From positions 1 to 45,801 of the forward strand of contig CAZMYZ010000006.1 in the NCBI GenBank assembly GCA_964570795.1: a stretch of 45,801 bases of DNA, written 5' to 3'. Of the stretch, positions 40,754 through 45,801 are shown piece by piece. The notes under the pieces were generated by a model that was given only the letters and a program-made list of their open reading frames with translations, was not told the origin of the DNA and did not search any database. The translations under genes were made by a program, and so were the position numbers. Within the stretch, counting starts at the first letter, position 1; the number at the start of each line of letters is the position of its first letter. Source of the stretch: Damh-18 sp964570795. GTDB lineage: Bacteria; Patescibacteriota; Minisyncoccia; Phycocordibacterales; UBA918.

Positions 40754-42071
40754 TTGCGTAGAGGTCGGTATCATCTACCGTCGGCTCGACCGATTTTGGT
40801 GTGTCTACCACTTCAGGTACCACTACCTGTGCCGGTGTAACTACGGCTGGAGTAGGTGTATATGGTACAAACGCAGGTGCTGGTACCTGCTCTTGAGGAA
40901 TAACGGGCGCTACAGACACAGGTGTGTATGAGGGGTACACTGGCGCAGAAGCAGGTGCTACCACAGGAATATCTTGTGCTTCAGAAACTTTTTCAAGCAC
41001 TTCTTCCACTACGCCAAAACCACCCTGTGATTCCCGCATTTCTTCAGCATGCAAATCTGCTTCGCTTGTCTCAGGGGTTTCGAGGGTATCGTGGCGCGTG
41101 AAGACATCCTCTGCATAGGTAGGTGATGCAGGCATGTCTGCGCGCTCTTCTGACTCTGCAACATGCGGAATCGCTGCCACAAGAGGCGTTGCACTCTCTA
41201 TATGCGCAAGCATCTTTGTCGCGGTACCACCATACACATTGGTCTCTGCCTTATGAATCACCTCAAGGAGTTTACGTAAATCATCTGATGCAAAATAGTC
41301 GATGGTAAGTTTGCCACCAAAGTCTGTTTTCTGAATTTGTACCCGTGTTCCAAAAGTCTCGGTGAATTGCTTTTCAATCTCAATAAGTTCAGGGTCAGAA
41401 TCCTGCCAATTTTTCTTGCGCACTTTATCGGTCGCAATCTTGCGCGAAATACGTTCCACTTCACGCACGGAAAGTTTCTTGATAAGAATCTCCCGAAAGA
41501 CCACATCCTGCTCGGTAGGACGGTCATTGAGCATAAGGAGTGTGCGTGCATGTCCATCAGAAATATCACCCTGACGAAGTGCGCCAAGAATAGTCTCAGG
41601 AAGCATAAGGAGACGAATGGAGTTCGCTACATACTCGCGACTTCGCCCAACCTTTTGTGCGACCTGCATATGGGAAAGGCCAAACTGCTCTGCAAGTTGT
41701 TTAAAGGCAAGGGCTCGGTCTACTGCATTCAAATCCTCACGTTGGAGGTTTTCAATAATCGCCAACTCGAGTTTCATGAGTTGTGACTCCTCCCCCGAAC
41801 GGATAATCACCGGCACCTGTGAAAGTCCTGCGAGTTTTGAAGCACGCAAACGACGCTCTCCTGCGATAAGTTCATACTCAGTAGTAAATGCACCATCTTC
41901 ACCCATAATCTCGTGTCGTGTCACTACGAGTGGCTGTAACACACCATACATGCGAATTGATTCGGATAACTCTTGTAATTTTGCCTTATCAAATTCACGC
42001 CGTGGTTGAAACGGATTTGGGACAATCTTTTCTACCTCGATCCAAAAAATCGAATTACTTTCGTACGCCAT
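40734..42071 (-). CDS. parB: ParB/Spo0J-type partition protein with long C-terminal tail
   Basis: A 445-residue protein. The ParB nuclease-like CTP-binding domain (about 8-100) carries NPFQPRREFD and the GERRLRASKLAG box; a helix-turn-helix domain follows (LSHMQVAQKVGRSREYVANS). A dimer-type segment ends near 265. The last 170 residues are an unusual Val/Pro/Ala/Glu-rich tail. No parA gene and no parS-like site were seen in the window. Minus-strand TACAAT (42084-42079) ends 7 bases before ATG 42071; the open frame continues upstream without support. Confidence 0.9.
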   Translation of the reverse strand: MAYESNSIFWIEVEKIVPNPFQPRREFDKAKLQELSESIRMYGVLQPLVVTRHEIMGEDGAFTTEYELIAGERRLRASKLAGLSQVPVIIRSGEESQLMKLELAIIENLQREDLNAVDRALAFKQLAEQFGLSHMQVAQKVGRSREYVANSIRLLMLPETILGALRQGDISDGHARTLLMLNDRPTEQDVVFREILIKKLSVREVERISRKIATDKVRKKNWQDSDPELIEIEKQFTETFGTRVQIQKTDFGGKLTIDYFASDDLRKLLEVIHKAETNVYGGTATKMLAHIESATPLVAAIPHVAESEERADMPASPTYAEDVFTRHDTLETPETSEADLHAEEMRESQGGFGVVEEVLEKVSEAQDIPVVAPASAPVYPSYTPVSVAPVIPQEQVPAPAFVPYTPTPAVVTPAQVVVPEVVDTPKSVEPTVDDTDLYAIKNFSL

Positions 42072-42150
42072 GGTGCATATTGTAGCATATGCTATATTTC
42101 CACCCTGTGTATAATCTGGTAGACTCATGAGGCACCTTTTTTGGGTACAT

Positions 42151-42298
42151 GCCGGGATGTGATAAAGTTCGGGGAACTTTCGCAAGACTTTGAGCAGTTT
42201 TTTCTAAAAGTGTACCGCATCTGTAAGATGGGAATTGGTATACTGTAAAACAGTGCACTGCACTGTTTTACCAACTCAAAATCGTGTATCGCAAGGCT
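42151..42298 (+). pseudogene. 5' pieces of an outer split tRNA-Leu
   Basis: In order: an acceptor 5' strand GCCGGGA (42151-42157) followed by TG; a hairpin AAAGTTC-GGG-GAACTTT (42164-42180); a D-arm piece GGAATTGGTATAC (42231-42243) identical to the intact tRNA-Leu; a 12-bp hairpin (42245-42271); then an anticodon-loop piece ACTCAAAATCGTGT (42274-42287), also identical, and a variable-arm piece CGCAAGGCT. The matching 3' acceptor strand TCCCGGC is at 42738-42744. Confidence 0.7.
42245..42271 (+). repeat. 12-bp hairpin between D-arm and anticodon pieces
   Basis: GTAAAACAGTGC and GCACTGTTTTAC around ACT, sitting exactly between two pieces of a tRNA-Leu. Confidence 0.8.
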
Positions 42299-42334
42299 AA
42301 AATAATATGGGATATTATTTTAGGAGGTTGTCGA
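42297..42334 (+). repeat. 38-base element, copy A
   Basis: A 12-bp hairpin with GGG loop (42297-42308 and 42312-42323) followed by GAGGTTGTCGA. Identical to 42565-42602. Both copies follow a tRNA-Leu variable-arm piece. Confidence 0.85.
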
Positions 42335-42358
42335 TATTTTTAAATTCGTTTTTAAAGT

Positions 42359-42378
42359 GCTGGAGTGGCGGAATGGTA
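42359..42378 (+). pseudogene. 5' piece of a middle split tRNA-Leu
   Basis: GCTGGAG, TG, then GCGGAATGGTA: acceptor 5' strand and D-arm start of a tRNA-Leu. The 3' acceptor strand CTCCAGC at 42668-42674 is its exact complement. Directly after it comes a 10-bp GGG-loop hairpin (42380-42402). Confidence 0.75.
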
Positions 42379-42409
42379 ATGATTTGTCTGGGAGACAAAT
42401 CAACAGTCA

Positions 42410-42520
42410 TTGAAAATATTTGATGGGCGTGTGGCGGAATTGGTATACGCGCACGACTCAAAATCGTGTGGAGCAATCCTTGAGGGTTCAAGTCCCTCCA
42501 CGCCCACCAAATGTTTTCAA
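42410..42520 (+). repeat. Inverted repeat bracketing the intact tRNA-Leu
   Basis: TTGAAAATATT (42410-42420) and AATGTTTTCAA (42510-42520) pair over 11 positions with one G-U pair and enclose the intact tRNA with no more than four spare bases. Confidence 0.65.
42425..42509 (+). tRNA. tRNA-Leu (anticodon CAA)
   Basis: An 85-base tRNA: acceptor GGGCGTG/CACGCCC, D arm GCGGAATTGGTATACGC, anticodon stem CACGA/TCGTG with loop CTCAAAA (anticodon CAA), a long variable arm with GGA/TCC stem, T arm GAGGG-TTCAAGT-CCCTC, discriminator A and encoded CCA. Decodes UUG. Confidence 0.92.
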
Positions 42521-42532
42521 GACGTTCAAATA

Positions 42533-42564
42533 GACTCAAAATCGTATGTCGCAAGGCTTGAGGG
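42533..42564 (+). pseudogene. Middle split tRNA-Leu: anticodon, variable arm and T-stem piece
   Basis: It aligns base for base with 42455-42486 of the intact tRNA over 32 positions. The variable-arm stem differs but could still pair (GTC/GGC instead of GGA/TCC). It ends exactly at GAGGG, the 5' strand of the T stem. Confidence 0.75.
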
Positions 42565-42655
42565 CTAAAATAATATGGGATATTATTTTAGGAGGTTGTC
42601 GACAATTTTGACCAAAGGAAAAAATTGTCATACAACCTAAACAGAATTCGTAGAA
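42565..42655 (+). other. 91-base interruption in a tRNA-Leu T arm
   Basis: It separates T-stem 5' strand GAGGG (42560-42564) from T loop and 3' strand TTCAAGT-CCCTC (42656-42667). It folds as a 12-bp GGG-loop hairpin (42565-42591), then a two-part stem AGGTTGT/ACAACCT (42593-42599 and 42632-42638) and GACAATTTT/AAAATTGTC (42601-42609 and 42621-42629), then GAATTC-GTA-GAATTC. The same left 38 and right 28 bases bound the larger interruption 42297-42725. Confidence 0.75.
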
Positions 42656-42675
42656 TTCAAGTCCCTCCTCCAGCA
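42656..42675 (+). pseudogene. Middle split tRNA-Leu: 3' piece
   Basis: T loop TTCAAGT, T-stem CCCTC, acceptor 3' strand CTCCAGC and discriminator A. No CCA follows. Pairs with 42359-42365. Confidence 0.75.
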
Positions 42676-42697
42676 CTTTGAACAGGAATTAAAAATA

Positions 42698-42745
42698 TCA
42701 TACAACCTGAACAGAATTCGTAGAATTCAAGTCCCTCTCCCGGCA
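42698..42745 (+). pseudogene. Right-end element and 3' piece of the outer split tRNA-Leu
   Basis: Bases 42698-42737 repeat 42628-42667 with one difference in 40. The acceptor 3' strand here is TCCCGGC (42738-42744), the exact complement of GCCGGGA at 42151-42157. No CCA follows. Confidence 0.75.
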
Positions 42746-42754
42746 CTTTAAAAG

Positions 42755-42780
42755 AACAGCCTCCCAGGGAGGCTGTTTTT
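42755..42780. terminator. Bidirectional terminator
   Basis: AACAGCCTCC with GGAGGCTGTT around CAG, followed by T5 on the plus strand. It ends the tRNA-Leu region and the minus-strand gene at 42794. Confidence 0.85.
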
Positions 42781-42793
42781 GAATGTACATCTT

Positions 42794-43879
42794 TTATTTG
42801 ATTTGACTCATGAGTGCATCGCAGATAGCGCGTATTGCAACACCCCTTTCTGTTGATGGTACATAATTCTTGCGCTGATTTGCAAGAATGCGTTCACGAA
42901 TCGGTTCACCAGGGACCACGAGCATGCGCAAATCATTGGCAAGTACCTGCACATCATACTTTGCAGGTACTGCAGCGCCGGCCGCGACGAGCTCATATGG
43001 CAACGCACCTCCTTCTGCCTTGAAACACGCATCAGTACTTTCACCATGGAGGGAAACCACAGGAATGCGCTGGTATGCTGCTCTACGACTGACTGAGCCG
43101 GTGAGTTCCACGAGTACATCTGACCCCACGAGTACTTCGTCGGAAACCATCTGCTCCTTCTGAACGACTTGAAGCCGCACGGGTGAATGCTTGGCAATCT
43201 CGGCATAGAGTTGTGGGACACTGAGTGCATCCAAGGGATACGTGAGTGCTGGGTCGCCAGGATGCGGTGTAAATACAACCTGCCACCGTCGTCCATCGTG
43301 TATCTGTGCAACCGCCTCAGAAACGAGCATGAGCATGGTGCAATTGGCGGCAGGAAATTTACCACCCGCAACATGCACAAGCATATCGACACGCCGTACG
43401 TCGAGTTTGTCGCGCACTACTCCTCGTTCAAATGACGTCGGGAACGACATCTCTTCATCAAGCGGATTACCCGTTTGCACTATGTGCGCTTTAGGGAAAA
43501 AGATTGCAGCACCTTTGTGCATTATCCCCACCACAAGCGATGCATCTTGTGCCAAATCGTGGAACCAAAAACCCGGTGCTGCACGATTGATAGCAAATGG
43601 CACATCGCTATAGAAGCCATAGGGGACTTTTGCCTCCCGAGCAAGATACCCAGCCTTAAGTTCAATTTGAGCAAGTTCCTCAGAAGACGACATACCGAGA
43701 AGGACGAAATTTGAGTTTTGGATGAGGTTTAAAAATGCATCATCATTCATTCCAGGATACATTCCGAAACCAACAGTACATGGGGATACATGAGACTTGA
43801 TAAGCTCATCACCCAACATCTCAAAACAACGTGATGGCGCGGTATCACGACTCACTAGAGAGATTATTACACTTCTCAC
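42794..43879 (-). CDS. GT-B-like protein, possibly glycosyltransferase
   Basis: A 361-residue soluble protein. Two Rossmann-like halves are suggested: an N-terminal half with NFVLLGMSSSEELAQIELKA and a C-terminal half with VFTPHPGDPALTYPLDA and VLVGSDVLVELTGSVSRRAA then YQRIPVVSLHGE, similar to nucleotide-sugar binding sites of GT-B glycosyltransferases and UDP-GlcNAc 2-epimerases. No family is certain. GTG 43879 is chosen because GAGGAG (43891-43886) lies 6 bases upstream; TTG codons further upstream are less likely. Confidence 0.6.
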   Translation of the reverse strand: MRSVIISLVSRDTAPSRCFEMLGDELIKSHVSPCTVGFGMYPGMNDDAFLNLIQNSNFVLLGMSSSEELAQIELKAGYLAREAKVPYGFYSDVPFAINRAAPGFWFHDLAQDASLVVGIMHKGAAIFFPKAHIVQTGNPLDEEMSFPTSFERGVVRDKLDVRRVDMLVHVAGGKFPAANCTMLMLVSEAVAQIHDGRRWQVVFTPHPGDPALTYPLDALSVPQLYAEIAKHSPVRLQVVQKEQMVSDEVLVGSDVLVELTGSVSRRAAYQRIPVVSLHGESTDACFKAEGGALPYELVAAGAAVPAKYDVQVLANDLRMLVVPGEPIRERILANQRKNYVPSTERGVAIRAICDALMSQIK

Positions 43880-43885
43880 GATTTT

Positions 43886-43918
43886 CTCCTCAAACAACAA
43901 ACACCGCGGGATGCGGTG
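43886..43918. promoter_or_regulatory. Shine-Dalgarno and short hairpin in the leader of the GT-B-like gene
   Basis: On the minus strand, CACCGC/GCGGTG (43918-43913 and 43907-43902) forms a short hairpin about 10 bases before GAGGAG. It could affect translation. On the plus strand the same hairpin is followed by a T6 run and would stop antisense transcription. Confidence 0.4.
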
Positions 43919-43997
43919 AATCTTTTTTCACTATACAACACTTTTTTGCAAATACAACCCTCTCTGAAAATGCCAGACACATGCTATAGTCTCCTCT

Positions 43998-44891
43998 ATG
44001 GACATCCCTAAAATACTCGTAATCGTCGGCCCTACCTCATCGGGTAAAACTTCACTCGGTATTGCGCTCGCACAGAAATTTAATGGTGAGGTGATTTCTA
44101 CTGATTCGCGGCAAGTATACCGAGGACTTGATTTGGGGACCGGCAAAGTGACTTTGAAAGAAACATTGGGTATTCCCCACCATCTTATTGATATCGCCGA
44201 ACCAAATGAGGTATACACCGTCACTGACTTTGTCCATGACGGAAAAGCAGCAATCGAAAACATTCGCTCACGTGGCAAACTTCCCATTATTGTCGGCGGT
44301 ACATTTTTCTATGTTGATGCACTTCTCGGACGTATTTCAACTCCCGACGTTGAACCAAATGAAACCCTGCGTGCAACACTTGAAAAACAAAGTGCTGAGG
44401 AATTATTTGCAGAGTTACAATCAAAAGACCCCGGGCGCGCAGAAAATATAGACCGCCACAACAAGCGCCGACTTATACGTGCTCTTGAAATAATAGACGC
44501 ACTTGGTATCGTACCTCCCCTATCTCTCCAAGAGCCCTACAATGCGCTCACGCTCGGTATTTCCCTTCCTAAGGAAGAATTGCATACACGCATACATACA
44601 CGCCTCCTTGAGCGATTTGATGCAGGTATGATAGCCGAGGTAGAAGGACTCATAGCACACGGAGTAACATATGCACGCCTTTCCGAACTCGGACTTGAGT
44701 ATCGGTACATCGGAGAGTATTTGGAAGGGAAAATTGCGTACGACACACTTCTCCCCGGCATTGAAATCAAAAATCGCCAATTGGCAAAACGCCAAATGAC
44801 TTGGTTAAAACGTGACCAGAGTATTGTGTGGGTACATCCAACAGAAATAGAAAAAATTGAAAGTGCAGTGGACGAGTTTTTAAAGAAATAA
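43998..44891 (+). CDS. miaA: tRNA dimethylallyltransferase MiaA
   Basis: A 297-residue enzyme that adds an isopentenyl group to A37 of tRNAs reading U-starting codons. P-loop GPTSSGKTSLG (11-21), DSRQVYRGLDLGTGKVT, VGGTFFYVDALL, and the family's later RHNKRRLIRALEI and QLAKRQMTWLKRD are all present. Length is normal. TATAGT (43985-43990) ends 7 bases before the ATG. All three tRNAs in this window read codons beginning with C or U; Leu (UUG) and Trp are typical MiaA substrates. Confidence 0.95.
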   Translation: MDIPKILVIVGPTSSGKTSLGIALAQKFNGEVISTDSRQVYRGLDLGTGKVTLKETLGIPHHLIDIAEPNEVYTVTDFVHDGKAAIENIRSRGKLPIIVGGTFFYVDALLGRISTPDVEPNETLRATLEKQSAEELFAELQSKDPGRAENIDRHNKRRLIRALEIIDALGIVPPLSLQEPYNALTLGISLPKEELHTRIHTRLLERFDAGMIAEVEGLIAHGVTYARLSELGLEYRYIGEYLEGKIAYDTLLPGIEIKNRQLAKRQMTWLKRDQSIVWVHPTEIEKIESAVDEFLKK

Positions 44892-44929
44892 CTGTAGCAA
44901 GGCAACACCTTACTACGAAGCACACAATG

Positions 44930-44941
44930 AGGATTTGACCG
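44930..44941 (-). repeat. T-arm fragment of tRNA-Trp
   Basis: GGTCAAATCCTC matches GGTTCAAATCCTC of the intact tRNA-Trp T arm with one base missing, in the same orientation and downstream of it. Short, so it could be chance, but it matches the pattern at the other two tRNAs. Confidence 0.45.
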
Positions 44942-44987
44942 CTACACGGTCAGTACCCGTTGTGGCTATTGTAAAAATTATCCATTG

Positions 44988-45045
44988 CGGTCACGAGTTG
45001 CTAAGTCTTTTCAAGAAAAAGCCTAAGCACTCGCTACCCCGCCTC
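44988..45045 (-). other. Structured element shared with the tRNA-Gln region
   Basis: The left end 45045-45024 matches 9669-9690 at 18 of 22 bases, and the right end 45004-44988 matches 9721-9737 at 16 of 17. The two ends pair (GAGT with ACTC and further), enclosing a short hairpin CTTTT-TCTT-GAAAAG. Confidence 0.75.
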
Positions 45046-45110
45046 GTCTGTCGCAAGCGACATGACTCCGGCTCCCGCAAAGGCACGCAAGCAAAGCAGT
45101 TTGCTTGCTA

Positions 45111-45150
45111 CACAAAAGAACAGACACTTTATCGTGTCTGTTCTTTTGTG
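45111..45150 (-). terminator. 17-bp terminator after tRNA-Trp
   Basis: Perfect arms 45111-45127 and 45134-45150 around TTTATC, nine bases past the tRNA on the minus strand. Confidence 0.8.
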
Positions 45151-45158
45151 TTCCTTTG

Positions 45159-45229
45159 CGGGCCCACGAGGATTTGAACCTCGGTCGCTGGTTTTGGAGA
45201 CCAGAATTCTACCACTGAAATATAGGCCC
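45159..45229 (-). tRNA. tRNA-Trp (anticodon CCA)
   Basis: Minus-strand cloverleaf: acceptor GGGCCTA/TGGGCCC, D arm with TTCAGTGGTAGAA, anticodon stem CTGGT/ACCAG with loop CTCCAAA (anticodon CCA), T arm CGAGG-TTCAAAT-CCTCG, discriminator G. CCA is not encoded. Confidence 0.92.
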
Positions 45230-45293
45230 AGGACTCCCATAGTAAGGGAAACCATACCCGAGGTCAACTCTATGTTTCTTGTAACAATTTTTG

Positions 45294-45801
45294 TTAATTG
45301 TTATACACAGAAAAATGGGGTGCCGATATCCATGACCCAAGCACTGCTACACTTGCAGGATTTACACCACTACCTATCAAAGCATCCTTTTCACCTTGTG
45401 TTTTAACCTCATATACCGCTTTCAGACCTGATGCACTAGCAGAATCAAGGAAAGTTTTGACTTGGGTTGCAGAACAGCCGCCAATACAGTTTGCATCAAC
45501 ACACGTTCCTGCAGCATGACATGGGTTTTGGTGCACTCGAGTAGGCGGATATGCTTCGGTAACCTGCCAATTTACACCTGCTGCGTCGAGTTTACTATCC
45601 AATGAAGCAAGGTCAGACGCAATCTCCGATGAGACTGTGCAAGCAGCACTGCCTGAACACGCAGTATTTTTAATGGTAATACTTTGATCAATTGCAACAC
45701 AAGAGTTCAAGCATCCCGTTGTGTTCGTCCCAGCCCCACCAGTACTCGTCACACTCCCCGTCCCTGTATTCGTCACACTTCCTGTACCAACATTTGTTGC
45801 A
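45294..45801 (-). CDS. Secreted M15-like peptidase domain, N-terminus beyond window
   Basis: The C-terminal 168 residues of a larger protein whose frame stays open to the window end. It begins with a Gly/Thr/Ser repeat linker (GTGSVTNTGTGSVTSTGG), then a Cys-rich domain with VTEAYPPTRVHQNPCHAAGT then CVDANCIGG and a final SWISAPHFSVYNN. The PCHAAGTCVD segment fits the zinc-binding SxHxxGxAxD pattern of D-Ala-D-Ala carboxypeptidase/VanY-like (M15) enzymes, and the terminal His fits the last ligand. This is inference; no search was possible. Confidence 0.6.
   Translation of the reverse strand, partial: ATNVGTGSVTNTGTGSVTSTGGAGTNTTGCLNSCVAIDQSITIKNTACSGSAACTVSSEIASDLASLDSKLDAAGVNWQVTEAYPPTRVHQNPCHAAGTCVDANCIGGCSATQVKTFLDSASASGLKAVYEVKTQGEKDALIGSGVNPASVAVLGSWISAPHFSVYNN

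Larger units (their letters stand above)
42072..42793. other. Gene-free region: tRNA-Leu nested in split tRNA-Leu remains
   Basis: No protein-coding frame has support. It holds the intact tRNA-Leu (42425-42509), two dispersed sets of tRNA-Leu pieces, at least four hairpins with GGG loops, one hairpin with an ACT loop, two copies of a conserved 38-base and a 28-base element, and a terminator. Details are in the separate entries. Confidence 0.85.
44892..45158. other. Gene-free region beside tRNA-Trp with tRNA fragment and structured element
   Basis: On the minus strand it holds the tRNA-Trp terminator (45150-45111), a 9-bp hairpin (45108-45087), GTCGC-AA-GCGAC (45060-45049), the element shared with the tRNA-Gln region (45045-44988) and a T-arm fragment of tRNA-Trp (44941-44930). 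No protein frame is credible. Confidence 0.75.

Noticed and set aside
42383..42397. TTTGT-CTGGGAG-ACAAA looks like an anticodon arm of tRNA-Pro(GGG)
   Set aside because: No matching D arm, T arm or acceptor can be placed around it; it fits better as one of the GGG-loop hairpins.
42315..42554. 79-residue minus-strand open frame across tRNA-Leu
   Set aside because: It is antisense to the tRNA and its fragments; the protein is a translation of tRNA sequence.
42297..42725. Group I or group II intron in tRNA-Leu
   Set aside because: I could not find a conserved group I core or group II domain V, and the position in the T arm is wrong for known bacterial tRNA introns. Left as an unknown element.
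43902..43925. Plus-strand terminator for an unseen gene
   Set aside because: No plus-strand gene lies upstream; it is in the divergent leader between the GT-B-like gene and miaA.
44935..45177. Open frames beside tRNA-Trp
   Set aside because: They run through the terminator and tRNA and show no domain or start signal.

Overview
The window looks like a chromosomal scaffold from a small-genome bacterium of the Patescibacteria (candidate phyla radiation), most likely a parcubacterium. This is inferred from compact gene packing, many short secreted or membrane proteins of unknown function, surface proteins ending in or containing peptidoglycan-binding domains, a stripped-down DnaX, and standard-code cell-division and cell-wall genes with no metabolic pathway beside them. 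No rRNA, CRISPR array, transposase or integrase gene is visible. One 100-N assembly gap sits at 2529-2628.

Layout. 1-9056: a very acidic peptidoglycan-binding secreted protein, a flavoprotein cut by the gap, an rRNA pseudouridine synthase, a PsiE-like membrane protein, a cold-shock protein, peroxiredoxin, a SIMPL-domain protein, two small paralogues, a methyltransferase and a probable winged-helix regulator. 9057-9895: a gene-free stretch with tRNA-Gln inside an array of tRNA-Gln fragments and hairpins. 9896-16986: small proteins (Nudix, DUF4256, slipin plus VF530, AlkD, AHSA1 and VOC proteins) and a remnant of a second AlkD. 17054-24395: a surface and polysaccharide block with a 1014-residue kelch/Ig/SH3/LamG/peptidoglycan-binding protein, a processive GT2 glycosyltransferase with a DUF2334 deacetylase, a GH26-like protein and a leucine-rich repeat protein. 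24475-27305: a membrane-anchored Clp-type ATPase with a membrane partner. 27358-36700: cell wall, replication and translation genes (D,D-carboxypeptidase, dnaX, phosphatase, mltG, DedA; dus, ftsQ-like, serS; dprA). 36760-42071: topA, rel/spoT and parB. 42072-42793: tRNA-Leu inside the remains of two other tRNA-Leu genes. 42794-45801: a GT-B-like protein, miaA, tRNA-Trp with a nearby fragment, and a partial M15-like secreted protein.

Genes are mostly arranged in short same-strand runs with 4-base ATGA overlaps, separated by perfect hairpins that often serve two convergent genes. A large share of genes have a TATACT- or TACAAT-like -10 box only 6 to 10 bases before the start codon and no Shine-Dalgarno sequence, which suggests leaderless mRNAs; a few genes have a clear Shine-Dalgarno.

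The most unusual feature is that all three tRNA genes lie among pieces of tRNA genes and structured non-coding sequence. At tRNA-Leu the pieces are nested: acceptor halves GCCGGGA/TCCCGGC and GCTGGAG/CTCCAGC bracket the intact tRNA, and two interruptions share the same ends. The tRNA-Gln and tRNA-Trp neighbourhoods share another structured element with a covarying pair. I do not recognise any of these elements.
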